Of a stretch of 64,000 nucleotides of DNA, positions 1 to 7,947 are shown in pieces. Positions within the stretch are counted from its first letter, which is position 1, and each line of letters opens with the position of its first letter. The stretch is from Roseibium suaedae (GTDB taxonomy: Bacteria > Pseudomonadota > Alphaproteobacteria > Rhizobiales > Stappiaceae): the NCBI RefSeq assembly GCF_900142725.1, contig NZ_FRBW01000002.1, forward strand, positions 558,001 to 622,000. Direction: 5' to 3'. The position numbers and the translations under genes were made by a program. The notes beneath the pieces were generated by a model. That model was given only the letters and a program-made list of their open reading frames with translations, had not been told where the DNA came from and made no database searches.

Positions 1-651
1 ATCGTGCTTGTCGACGCGCTTCACGCCCTGAATGCCGGACCGACTGCCCTGTCTGACCTGCAGTCCGCCCTGAGCGAGGTCCTGACCGCCTTCAGGCCCG
101 GAAAACGGTCCTGGCTGAGTTCCATCCTGACCCGGCGGATCGACCGCATTCTCTTTGCCGCAACCAAAGCCGACCACCTTCACCGGGACGATCATGACCG
201 GTTGCAGAAGATCCTGAAGCGGTTGGTGGCAAAGGGCATAGAGCGGGCAGAATTCAGCGGCGCGGAGGTCGAAGTGCTGGCCATGGCAGCCGTTCGGGCA
301 ACCCGTGAAGCGACCGTCAAACAGGACGGACAGGAGCTGCCCGCCATTCTGGGAACGCCACTTCCCGGTGAGACAATCGACGACCGCGCCTTCGACGGCG
401 AACGGGAAATCGCCATGTTTCCCGGAGACTTGCCGGAAAATCCGGACTCACTTTTCGAGGCCTTTGACTCACAGTCTGAGGGACTTCAAGACGAAGCTCA
501 GAAGACCCATGAAGACCCGGGAACAGACCTCCGTTTCCTGCGCTTCCGTCCTCCCCGCCTGGACAGGACTGCCGAAGGCATGCCCCTGTCACTGCCTCAC
601 ATCCGCCTCGACCGGGCGCTTGAATTCCTGATCGGAGACCGGCTGACATGA
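1..651 (+). CDS. YcjX-family GTP-binding protein, C-terminal part
   Basis: This is the C-terminal 216 codons of a protein whose start lies left of the window; the frame is open from base 1, so the GTG at 4 is not a real start. It resembles the last half of the YcjX/DUF463 family (about 470-490 residues), P-loop proteins that are part of stress regulons in enterobacteria. The Walker motifs would be outside the window. The segment RIDRILFAATKADHL, a TKAD-type guanine-recognition motif, supports a GTPase fold. The stop codon overlaps the start of the next gene by four bases (ATGA), so the two are translationally coupled, as is usual for ycjX-ycjF. The physiological role of this family is not well defined. 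Confidence 0.8.
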   Translation: MVLVDALHALNAGPTALSDLQSALSEVLTAFRPGKRSWLSSILTRRIDRILFAATKADHLHRDDHDRLQKILKRLVAKGIERAEFSGAEVEVLAMAAVRATREATVKQDGQELPAILGTPLPGETIDDRAFDGEREIAMFPGDLPENPDSLFEAFDSQSEGLQDEAQKTHEDPGTDLRFLRFRPPRLDRTAEGMPLSLPHIRLDRALEFLIGDRLT

Positions 652-1709
652 GCGATCAATTCCCCAATGCCGGACCAGGCAACGGACGGCGCAAACCGGC
701 AGCCTTTGTTCTCGACGAAGACAAGGTGCGCTTCGGGCCGGACGATCTGGGCCGCCCCCTCAAGGGCGAAGCCGTCATTCTTCCCGACCTGACGGAAGAC
801 GATCTTGCTGCCGGGGCCAGTACTGCGAGCCTTCCCGCCAAACGGAAAAAGACAGGCTTTGGCAAATGGCTCGCCATCGGCCTTGGCGGACTTGTCAGCC
901 TTTCCGTGGGCCTTGCTGTCGATTCCCTGATCCGGGATCTCTTCACCCGCACCGACTGGCTGGGCTGGACCGGTGTTGCTCTGGCTGCCCTGGCCGTTTG
1001 CGGTCTTCTCGGCCTGATCGCATCCGAACTCCTGTCCCTGCGCCGGGTGGCCAAGATCGACCACCTGCGGGAGGCTTTGAGCGACGCTGCAAGCCGGAAC
1101 GATACGAAAGCTGCCCAGAAAAGCCTGGGAGAGTTGACGGCACTTTATTCCGGCCGTCCCGAAACCGCCCATGGCAGGCAGATTCTGGCCGGCCACATGC
1201 GGGAAGTGATCGACGGACGGGATCTCGTCATTCTGGCCGAACGGGACCTTCTGGCTCCACTGGATGCCCAAGCCCGCGCCCTGGTCATGTCCAGCGCGAA
1301 ACACGTCTCGCTGGTGACCTCTGTCAGCCCCCGCGCACTCGTGGACCTTCTGGCCGTGCTCTATGTCAACATGCGCACCATCCGCCAATTGTCAGAACTC
1401 TACGGCGGGCGGCCCGGCACGCTTGGCTTCCTGCGCCTGGCCCGCCACGTTGCTACCCATCTGGCGCTCACCGGCGGCATGGCGGCTGGCGACAGTCTCG
1501 CCTCCCAGGTGCTGGGTCACGGCCTGGCAGCCCGCCTCTCGGCCCGTCTGGGCGAAGGGGTGATCAACGGGCTCCTCACCGCCCGCATCGGCATCGCCGC
1601 CATCGCCGTCTGCCGCCCCGCCCCCTTCCTCGCTGGCAAGGGCCCCAAGCTCTCGGACTTCATGGGCGAACTGGTGAGCCGCGCTGAAAAGCAAGACAAG
1701 CAGGGCTAA
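648..1709 (+). CDS. YcjF/TIGR01620-family inner membrane protein (DUF697)
   Basis: A 353-residue protein, the usual partner of YcjX. The N-terminal 60 residues are polar. Two hydrophobic helices follow at about residues 75-95 and 105-128. The C-terminal half carries the DUF697-type amphipathic region rich in Gly and Ala (around ARLGEGVINGLLTARIGIAAI) that may associate with the membrane. It overlaps the upstream GTPase gene by four bases, which indicates co-translation. The family is membrane-bound and of unknown biochemical function; an envelope-stress role is inferred from the enterobacterial ycjXF locus. A long inverted repeat starts directly after the stop codon and may act as the operon end. 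Confidence 0.8.
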   Translation: MSDQFPNAGPGNGRRKPAAFVLDEDKVRFGPDDLGRPLKGEAVILPDLTEDDLAAGASTASLPAKRKKTGFGKWLAIGLGGLVSLSVGLAVDSLIRDLFTRTDWLGWTGVALAALAVCGLLGLIASELLSLRRVAKIDHLREALSDAASRNDTKAAQKSLGELTALYSGRPETAHGRQILAGHMREVIDGRDLVILAERDLLAPLDAQARALVMSSAKHVSLVTSVSPRALVDLLAVLYVNMRTIRQLSELYGGRPGTLGFLRLARHVATHLALTGGMAAGDSLASQVLGHGLAARLSARLGEGVINGLLTARIGIAAIAVCRPAPFLAGKGPKLSDFMGELVSRAEKQDKQG

Positions 1710-1854
1710 CCCTCACCCGGCGCTTCGCGCCGACCTCTCCCAGCATTGGGAGAGGTGCAAACAGAGTTTGCCGCCCCCATCCCCCGGTCTCTCGAATGCC
1801 CCCAATCACCTCTCCCGGGACCGGGAGAGGTCGGCGCGAAGCGCCGGGTGAGGG
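1710..1854. repeat. Nested palindromic intergenic repeat
   Basis: A perfect 32-bp inverted repeat has arms at 1710-1741 and 1823-1854. Each arm contains its own small hairpin (GGCGC-TTCG-CGCC). Two further inner palindromes sit between the arms: CCTCTCCCA/TGGGAGAGG at about 1735-1756 and ACCTCTCCC/GGGAGAGGT at about 1808-1832. The structure lies between ycjF and the VWA gene and ends 47 bp before the VWA start. It looks like a mobile or REP-like intergenic element of alphaproteobacteria and could also terminate transcription. Confidence 0.85.
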
Positions 1855-1900
1855 CCTAATGCCCCTTCCCCGCCCCAGCCTTTCCCGCTACCCTCTTCCC

Positions 1901-3076
1901 ATGTTCATCAATTTCTTCACAGAACTGAAATCAGCCGGAGTTCCCGTTTCCTTGCGGGAATATCTCACGCTCATGGAAGCGCTGGAGAAGGATCTGGCGG
2001 AGCGGCGGGTGGAGGATTTTTATTATCTCGCCCGCACCGTGCTGGTGAAGGACGAGAGCAATCTGGACAAGTTCGACCGGGTGTTCGGCCAAGTGTTCAA
2101 GGGGCTGGACCTTTTGAGCGACGCGCCCTCCGGCGACATTCCGGAAGAGTGGCTGCGCAAGCTGGCAGAAAAGCATCTCACGGAAGAAGAAAAGGCCCAG
2201 ATCGAGGCGCTCGGCGGCTTTGAGAAGCTGATGGAGACCCTGCGCGAGCGCCTGAAGGAGCAGCAGGCCCGCCATCAGGGGGGCAACAAGTGGATCGGCA
2301 CGGCAGGCACCTCCCCCTTCGGCGCCTATGGCTACAATCCGGAAGGCGTGCGCATCGGTCAGGACAAGAGCCGCCACCGCCGGGCGGTGAAGGTCTGGGA
2401 CAAGCGGGAATTCAAGGATCTGGACGACAGCCAGGCCCTCGGCACGCGCAACATCCAGGTGGCTCTCAAACGCCTGCGCCACTTCGCCCGCACAGGCGCT
2501 GCCGAAGAACTGGATCTGGACGGCACCATCCGCTCCACCGCCCACAAGGGCCTTCTGGACGTCAAGCTGCGTCCCGAACGGCGCAACGCGGTGAAGGTGC
2601 TGCTGTTCTTCGACATCGGCGGGTCGATGGACGACCATATCCGCATCTGCGAGGAACTGTTCTCGGCGGCCCGGACCGAGTTCAAGGTCATGGAGCATTT
2701 CTACTTCCACAACTGCCTCTACGAGTTCGTCTGGAAGCAGAACAGCCGCCGGCATTCCGAGCGGATCACCACCCTCGACCTACTGCACAAATACCCCTCG
2801 GACTACAAGGTCGTCTTCGTCGGCGATGCCTCCATGAGCCCCTATGAGATCGCCTATCCGGGCGGCTCGGTCGAGCACTGGAACGCGGAACCGGGCAGCG
2901 CCTGGATCCAGCGGGTGACCCAGCTCTACAAGAGCGCGGTCTGGCTCAACCCGGTGCGCGAGGCCCACTGGAGCTATACCCACTCCATCCGCATGATCCG
3001 CGAGCTGATGGAAAATCGCATGTTCCCGCTAACCGTGGAAGGCCTGACAGAGGCCATGAAGGAGCTGGCGCGGTAG
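1901..3076 (+). CDS. VWA domain-containing protein, CoxE-like
   Basis: A 391-residue cytoplasmic protein of the CoxE-like VWA class. I chose the ATG at 1901 (MFINFF) because an upstream in-frame ATG at 1796 would start inside the palindromic repeat. The N-terminal half is helical and charged; the VWA fold begins around VKVLLFFDIGGSMDD. The metal-site motif reads DIGGS rather than DxSxS, so the first serine is replaced by glycine, and FVGDASMSP supplies a later loop. Related proteins usually work with MoxR-type AAA ATPases as metal-insertion or assembly chaperones; no MoxR gene is visible next to it here. The exact client is unknown. Confidence 0.8.
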   Translation: MFINFFTELKSAGVPVSLREYLTLMEALEKDLAERRVEDFYYLARTVLVKDESNLDKFDRVFGQVFKGLDLLSDAPSGDIPEEWLRKLAEKHLTEEEKAQIEALGGFEKLMETLRERLKEQQARHQGGNKWIGTAGTSPFGAYGYNPEGVRIGQDKSRHRRAVKVWDKREFKDLDDSQALGTRNIQVALKRLRHFARTGAAEELDLDGTIRSTAHKGLLDVKLRPERRNAVKVLLFFDIGGSMDDHIRICEELFSAARTEFKVMEHFYFHNCLYEFVWKQNSRRHSERITTLDLLHKYPSDYKVVFVGDASMSPYEIAYPGGSVEHWNAEPGSAWIQRVTQLYKSAVWLNPVREAHWSYTHSIRMIRELMENRMFPLTVEGLTEAMKELAR

Positions 3077-3238
3077 GGCATGCATTCCGGCCACAGCAAG
3101 GACGAAGTGGAAGTACGCTGGAACAATATGAAAGAAAAGCTCCAGGCATGACCGGCTCTCACCTCCGCCGGGGAGCGGATTGGTACCAATGTCAGGTGCG
3201 GGATAACGCCGAGGAGATGGAGGGCATAACCTCTCCTC

Positions 3239-3349
3239 CGTCATGCCATGGCTTGACCATGGCATCCAGGCCGTGACATTGCCTCAAGCAAGGCGAAGCC
3301 GAGCAGAAACGAGACGGCATGGATCCTCGGGTCAAGCCCGAGGATGACG
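3239..3349. repeat. Paired palindromic repeat (TCATGCC...GGATGACG type)
   Basis: Two palindromic units are placed as an imperfect inverted pair. The left unit at 3239-3268 contains CCATGG-CTTGA-CCATGG. The right unit at 3319-3349 contains CCTCGGG-TCAA-GCCCGAGG and ends with GGATGACG. Both read CGTCAT...GGAT outward, the layout of a common alphaproteobacterial intergenic repeat family. No coding function is expected. Confidence 0.75.
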
Positions 3350-3432
3350 ACCGTGAGTGGGGTAAGGCACCAACCTTACCCGTGAAGCCCTTCGCGCAAG
3401 CAAAGCTCTCGACTCGGAAGGAGTATTGCCCC

Positions 3433-3474
3433 CCTCATGCTGAAGAGGACCGAAGGTCCGTCTCGAAGCATGGG
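3433..3474. repeat. Short palindromic repeat (CCTCATGCT...AGCATGGG)
   Basis: The outer arms CCTCATGCT (3433-3441) and AGCATGGG (3467-3474) enclose a small hairpin GGACC-GAA-GGTCC and the sequence GTCTCGA. This matches the layout of a dispersed intergenic repeat often seen in rhizobial-type genomes. It lies in the same non-coding block as the previous repeat. Confidence 0.65.
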
Positions 3475-3647
3475 CAACATACTCCAACGCCCGCGTTTCG
3501 AGAGTTCAATGCCCCAAAACAAGACCGGGACCGGAAGGCTTGCTGCCCGCCAGTCCCGGTGCCTCAAAGCGAGGATAGGACGCCTCCCCTTCCCGGTCCG
3601 CATCTTATCCGCCGGGATGTGATCCTCTTGCCCTGAGGGATCTTGCC

Positions 3648-4073
3648 TCAGCCGCGCAGCACCATGACGGAGCACGGGGCGTGGCGGACGATGTGGGCGG
3701 CGTTGGAGCCGATGAAATAGGTGGCAAGGCCCGGCTTGTGGCTGGTCATGAGCACGAGGTCGCAGCCTGTTTCCTGGGCGCTGTCGATGACCTCGTGATA
3801 GACGGAACCGGTACGCACTTCCGTGTCGACGGCACCGGCGGCAAGGTCCATGCCCTTGGCCAGATCATCGAGCATCTTGCGGGTCTCGCGCTCTTCCTTT
3901 TCCTGAAAGCCTTCCGGCAACTGGCTGGCGACGAAGCTTTGCACCTCCGGGCAAACACCCAGCAAATGAACCTTGCTGCCATGCTCGCGGGAGAATTGAG
4001 CGGCCTTCTTCAGAGCTTCTTCGGCAAAGGCAGGCTCTGCCGGATCAACCGGCACCAGGATCTTCTTGAACAT
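3648..4073 (-). CDS. Universal stress protein, UspA family
   Basis: A 141-residue single-domain UspA protein. It opens with the typical beta strand MFKKILVPVD, with the Asp that contacts the nucleotide. It closes with TSHKPGL...GSNAAHIVRHAPCSVMVLR, a recognisable version of the ATP-binding G-x2-G-x9-G(S/T) signature in which the first glycine is replaced. Such proteins bind ATP or act as dimeric stress regulators in the cytoplasm. It is monocistronic and faces a repeat-rich intergenic region downstream. The specific stress signal cannot be read from the sequence. Confidence 0.9.
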   Translation of the reverse strand: MFKKILVPVDPAEPAFAEEALKKAAQFSREHGSKVHLLGVCPEVQSFVASQLPEGFQEKEERETRKMLDDLAKGMDLAAGAVDTEVRTGSVYHEVIDSAQETGCDLVLMTSHKPGLATYFIGSNAAHIVRHAPCSVMVLRG

Positions 4074-4138
4074 TTCGTTCTCCAGACTTCATCTGTCCGG
4101 ATACTTAAACTTCAGACCAAAACCTTCCTTGAGCTACA

Positions 4139-4927
4139 TCAAACAGCTGACGGGTTGTCGAAATATCGTCCGGGCGTGACGCCGAAGGCCTTGCGGAAGA
4201 CAGAGACGAAAGCGCTTGGCCCCTCATAGCCCAGCCGGTGGGACACATCCGAAACGCTCATCCCTGTCGCCAGCAATTCCAGCGCGCGGAAGAGCTTTGC
4301 CTGCCGGCACCAGCTGCGATAGCTCAGACCGGTTTCCTGCACGATGCGCCGTTCAAAGGAGCGCACGGAAGTTGCACACCGGTCCGCGGCCTCAATGAGA
4401 CCCGGCACTTCCGCCGGGCAGACCAGAATATGCTCGCACAAGGCGCGCAGCTTGCCATCCCGCGGCATGGGCAATTGCAGCGGCGCCTCTGGCAGAACCC
4501 GCAATTGATCAAGGATCACCGCCGCGATGCGCGCGGCCGGTCCTTCCAGAACCTCCGCCCGCGAAAAGGTCATGAACTCCAGGATCAGTTCCCGCAGCAG
4601 CCGCGTGACCTGGACCACCACCGTCGAGCGCGGAAGACCGGGCGCGGCATTCTCGGCCACATAAAGAAAGCGGATGTCGGTTTCGGCCAGATAACGGCCC
4701 CGGTGGCTGATCCCGGCCGGGATCCACACCGCCCGCTCCGGCGGCACGAAGAAGGTGCCGGTCTGGGTTTCCAGCGCGGCCGAGCCTCGGATCACATGAT
4801 AAAGCTGCCCGGCGGGGTGATGATGCCATTCGTTTTGCTGGCCGCGCTTTCCGGCGCTCGCATAGCCCAGCAGGGGCACATCCGGCAGGTCTTCCGGCAA
4901 CTGGTAGAGTTCAGGATGAATGCTCAT
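4139..4927 (-). CDS. AraC-family transcriptional regulator with N-terminal cupin
   Basis: A 262-residue regulator. The first part is a cupin sensor (EWHHHPAGQLYHVIRGSAAL, histidine-rich strand) and the last 100 residues hold the AraC double helix-turn-helix, ending in VSDVSHRLGYEGPSAFVSVFRKAFGVTPGRYF. The ATG at 4927 gives a normal length; a GTG at 4987 would add 20 residues and cannot be excluded because neither start has a strong ribosome site. The gene is divergent from the MFS permease at 5089 and probably controls it, which is the usual arrangement for this regulator class. Confidence 0.88.
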   Translation of the reverse strand: MSIHPELYQLPEDLPDVPLLGYASAGKRGQQNEWHHHPAGQLYHVIRGSAALETQTGTFFVPPERAVWIPAGISHRGRYLAETDIRFLYVAENAAPGLPRSTVVVQVTRLLRELILEFMTFSRAEVLEGPAARIAAVILDQLRVLPEAPLQLPMPRDGKLRALCEHILVCPAEVPGLIEAADRCATSVRSFERRIVQETGLSYRSWCRQAKLFRALELLATGMSVSDVSHRLGYEGPSAFVSVFRKAFGVTPGRYFDNPSAV

Positions 4928-5088
4928 GAAACTTCGCCCGGAATGTCCCTCAGTCTCCTGCGCGGCTTCAGGCGGAAGCTGCGTCACTTTGGCGCCTCAG
5001 AGACATATCTTGACGAAATACCGCTAACACGCAAGCCACCTTCCCGGATAAAACGCTGTAGCAAGACAACAACGACCCAAGATTGAAC

Positions 5089-6315
5089 ATGAGCTACTTT
5101 ACCCGCATTGCCGACACTGGCGCCCCGTCCGGCTGGCGCTCCCCTGCCGTTCTGCTGATGATCATGGCCGGTGCCATGCAGCTGTCCTTTGCGGCCTGGT
5201 GGAACCTGATGAACAATTTCGCCGTTCAGGAACTTGCCTTCACCGGCAAGGAGATCGGCATTCAGCAGTCGATCCGCGAAATTCCGGGCTTTCTGTCCTT
5301 TGCCGCGATCTATTTCCTGCTGGTGATGCGGGAGCAGACGCTGGCGTACGTCTCGCTCGCCTTCCTGGGCGTCGGCGTCGCGGCAACTGGTTACTTTCCC
5401 TCGGCAACCGGCTTCTACATCACCACCTTCGTGATGTCCGTCGGCTTCCACTATTACGAGACCATGAACCAGTCCCTGTCCCTGCAGTGGCTGCCGAAGG
5501 CAACGGCAGCAGCCTCCATGGGCAAGATCGTCTCGGTCGGAGCCTTTGCCCAGCTGATCGCCTATGGGCTGATCTTTGCCGGGTGGAAAACCTTTGATCT
5601 GTCCTTCACGACCGTTTTCCTGATCGCAGGCTGCCTGACACTGGTGGTTCTGGCCTTCGTCGTCTTTGCATTTCCGAGCTTCCGGGAAGGCGTGCCCCAG
5701 CGCAAGAAACTGTTCCTGCGCAAGCGCTACTGGCTCTATTACGCCCTGACCTTCATGGCCGGTGCCAGGCGCCAGATCTTCACGGTCTTTGCAGGTTTCC
5801 TGATGGTGGAGCGGTTCGGCTACCACGTTCATGAAGTGGCCGCCCTGTTCCTGCTCAACGGCCTGTTCTCCATGCTGCTCGCACCCAAGATCGGTCAGCT
5901 GATCGTCAAGTACGGCGAGCGCAAGGCCTTGATGCTGGAATATATCGGCCTGATCCTGGTCTTCGTGTCCTATGCCTATGTCACGAACGAGCACGTCGCC
6001 GCAGGGCTCTATGTGGTGGATCACGCCTTCTTTGCCATCGCCATCGCGATCAAGACCTACTTCCAGAAGATCGCCGATACGCCGGACATCGCACCGACGG
6101 CTGGCGTTGCCTTCACCATCAACCACATTGCCGCCGTGTTCATTCCGGCAACCTTCGGTCTGATCTGGCTCGCCTCGCCGGAAGCCGTCTTCCTCATCGG
6201 GGCAGGCATGGCCTTCATAAGTCTGGTGCTGGCCTCCTTCATCCCCTCGGATCCGGATGCAGGCAACGAAGTCGACTTCTGGTTCCTGCCCCGCCCGGCA
6301 GCCCAGCCAGCCTGA
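5089..6315 (+). CDS. Major facilitator superfamily transporter
   Basis: A 408-residue integral membrane protein with about 12 hydrophobic segments. Residues RKKLFLRKRY form the central cytoplasmic loop between two six-helix halves. The ATG at 5089 is preferred to the TTG two codons earlier. A strong stem-loop with a T run follows the stop, so the gene is monocistronic. It is divergent from the cupin-AraC regulator and is likely induced or repressed by it. The substrate cannot be predicted; efflux of a small organic compound is plausible by analogy with other AraC-controlled permeases. Confidence 0.85.
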   Translation: MSYFTRIADTGAPSGWRSPAVLLMIMAGAMQLSFAAWWNLMNNFAVQELAFTGKEIGIQQSIREIPGFLSFAAIYFLLVMREQTLAYVSLAFLGVGVAATGYFPSATGFYITTFVMSVGFHYYETMNQSLSLQWLPKATAAASMGKIVSVGAFAQLIAYGLIFAGWKTFDLSFTTVFLIAGCLTLVVLAFVVFAFPSFREGVPQRKKLFLRKRYWLYYALTFMAGARRQIFTVFAGFLMVERFGYHVHEVAALFLLNGLFSMLLAPKIGQLIVKYGERKALMLEYIGLILVFVSYAYVTNEHVAAGLYVVDHAFFAIAIAIKTYFQKIADTPDIAPTAGVAFTINHIAAVFIPATFGLIWLASPEAVFLIGAGMAFISLVLASFIPSDPDAGNEVDFWFLPRPAAQPA

Positions 6316-6338
6316 TCCGGTCAGATTTCCAAAAGGAC

Positions 6339-6373
6339 AAAGCCCGCGGAAGGTCTGCTTTCCGCGGGCTTTT
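6339..6373 (+). terminator. Rho-independent terminator
   Basis: A perfect stem AAAGCCCGCGGAA / TTCCGCGGGCTTT with a 7-base loop is followed by TTTT. It lies between the convergent MFS and NCS1 genes and may serve both strands because A and T runs flank both sides. Confidence 0.9.
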
Positions 6374-6412
6374 CATTTGACGCGCCTCTATCGGGCGAAC
6401 AAAAGGAGCGGC

Positions 6413-7843
6413 CTAGCGCTTGGCCAGCACGTAGTAGAGACCGCCCCCAAGCACGGCCCCGATCACCCAGGCAAACCCGGACAGGTCGGCAAGAGCGGGT
6501 GCCCAGACAGTGGCAACAGAGAAGATCCCGGCGAGACCAAAGGCGATCATCGCGGTACGGTTCCAGCCATTGTCATAGTAGTACATGCCGGAAGGATCGG
6601 CCGTGAACAGCTGTTCCAGATCCAGCTTCCCGCCCTTCAGCATGTAATAGTCGACGATCATGATGCCGTAGACAGGAGCCAGAATGGCGCCAAGGGTATT
6701 CACGAAATTGAAGATGCCGATCTGGCTGATGGTCGAGACCCACAGACCGCCGATGATCAGCGCAAAGCCGGAAGTGATCAGACCACCTACCCGGAAATTG
6801 ATCTTCGAGGGCATGAGGTTGGCAAGGTCATAGGCCGGCGGAATGAAGTTGGCGACCAAGTTGATGCCAACGGTTGCCGCGAAGAACATCAGGGCTGCAA
6901 CGATGGTCAAGGGCACGGAGTTCACCCGCTCGATGATGTCCGTCGGCTCAGTCAGGCTCTCGCCGAAAACGGCAACCGTGCCCGCCGTCACCACCAGGGC
7001 AATGAGCGAGAAGAAGGCGATGTTCAGCGGCAGGCCGAGAAGGTTGCCCTTCTTCATCTCCGACTGGCTGCGGACGAAACGCGAGAAGTCGCCATAGTTG
7101 ATCACGACCGCCGCGAAATAGGCGATCATCGTGCCGACGATGGCCATGAAGGCGCCGAAGCTCGAGCCTTCATAGGTGCTTGTACCCTGGAAGATGTTGC
7201 CCATTTCCGACATCAAACCGCTGCCGGCCTTGGCCCAGATCACGCCAGCCAGGACAATCATCACCAAATAGACAAACGGTCCCGCCCAGTTCAGGAAGCG
7301 GGTGATCCAGTCGATGCCATTCCAGAACAGCCAGATCTGAAACGCCCAGACGAGAAGGAACGCGATCCAGTCGATTGCCGTCATGCCAAGGAACGTCGCC
7401 GCCTCGGGGTTTGCGCCACCGGTCAGGGCATGGATCAGGAGCGCTACAGCGGTAGATGCGAAATAGGTCTGCGCCCCGTACCAGAAAATTGCAACGATGG
7501 CGCGCACGATGGCAGGAAAATTGGCGCCCCTCACCCCCATGCTGGCCCGTGCCATCACAGGAAAGGGAATGCCATATTGCACGCTGGGCTGACCCATGAG
7601 GTTCACCAGCCACATCACGAAGAAACCAGCCACGAGAATGGCGGCGAAGACGCTCCAGCCATTGAGGCCATAGGTCAGGAAAAGCGAGGCTGCGAGTGTG
7701 TAGCCGAACAGCGACTGAACGTCATTGGCCCAAACGTTGAAGATCTCGAACCAGCCCCAGGTCCGCTTGGAGAGCGGAATGGGCGCCAGGTCCTCGTTAT
7801 AAAGAGACGGATCTCTCCCCTTGATTTCCAGCTTGTCTAGCAT
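6413..7843 (-). CDS. NCS1-family nucleobase/hydantoin-type permease
   Basis: A 476-residue membrane protein with about 12 transmembrane segments. The N-terminal stretch RTWGWFEIFNVWANDVQSL and the GIPFPVMARASMGVRGANFPAIVRAIVAIFWYG block are characteristic of the nucleobase:cation symporter-1 family (cytosine, uracil, allantoin, hydantoin or thiamine uptake driven by Na+ or H+). A GGGGA ribosome site lies 7 bases before the ATG. The gene is divergent from the recombinase-like gene, with start regions 104 bp apart. The substrate is not decidable from sequence alone; an adenine deaminase gene elsewhere in the window shows that the cell salvages purines. Confidence 0.88.
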   Translation of the reverse strand: MLDKLEIKGRDPSLYNEDLAPIPLSKRTWGWFEIFNVWANDVQSLFGYTLAASLFLTYGLNGWSVFAAILVAGFFVMWLVNLMGQPSVQYGIPFPVMARASMGVRGANFPAIVRAIVAIFWYGAQTYFASTAVALLIHALTGGANPEAATFLGMTAIDWIAFLLVWAFQIWLFWNGIDWITRFLNWAGPFVYLVMIVLAGVIWAKAGSGLMSEMGNIFQGTSTYEGSSFGAFMAIVGTMIAYFAAVVINYGDFSRFVRSQSEMKKGNLLGLPLNIAFFSLIALVVTAGTVAVFGESLTEPTDIIERVNSVPLTIVAALMFFAATVGINLVANFIPPAYDLANLMPSKINFRVGGLITSGFALIIGGLWVSTISQIGIFNFVNTLGAILAPVYGIMIVDYYMLKGGKLDLEQLFTADPSGMYYYDNGWNRTAMIAFGLAGIFSVATVWAPALADLSGFAWVIGAVLGGGLYYVLAKR

Positions 7844-7947
7844 TGATAGTCCCCATCTGTACTGGCGGTTTTCCGCCTATTGTGTATCAATGCCTAAGCC
7901 GTGCAAAATTACGTGCAAAAGTCAATGGAAAATCGGAGGACGTCATC

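Larger units (their letters stand above)
3077..3647. other. 570-bp intergenic region built from repeats
   Basis: No convincing gene is present; the short reading frames on both strands overlap each other and consist of repeat translation. The region holds two repeat pairs (separate entries) and sits between the VWA gene and the convergent universal stress protein gene, where it probably also provides transcription termination. Confidence 0.7.

Noticed and set aside
3319-3675. Possible small genes on both strands between the VWA and universal stress protein genes
   Set aside because: The frames overlap each other and translate palindromic repeats; no ribosome site or conserved sequence.
7843-7947. 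Upstream start for the recombinase-like protein giving 220 residues
   Set aside because: It would overlap the permease start codon and adds 35 residues that do not fit the resolvase family; TTG 7948 has the better ribosome site.
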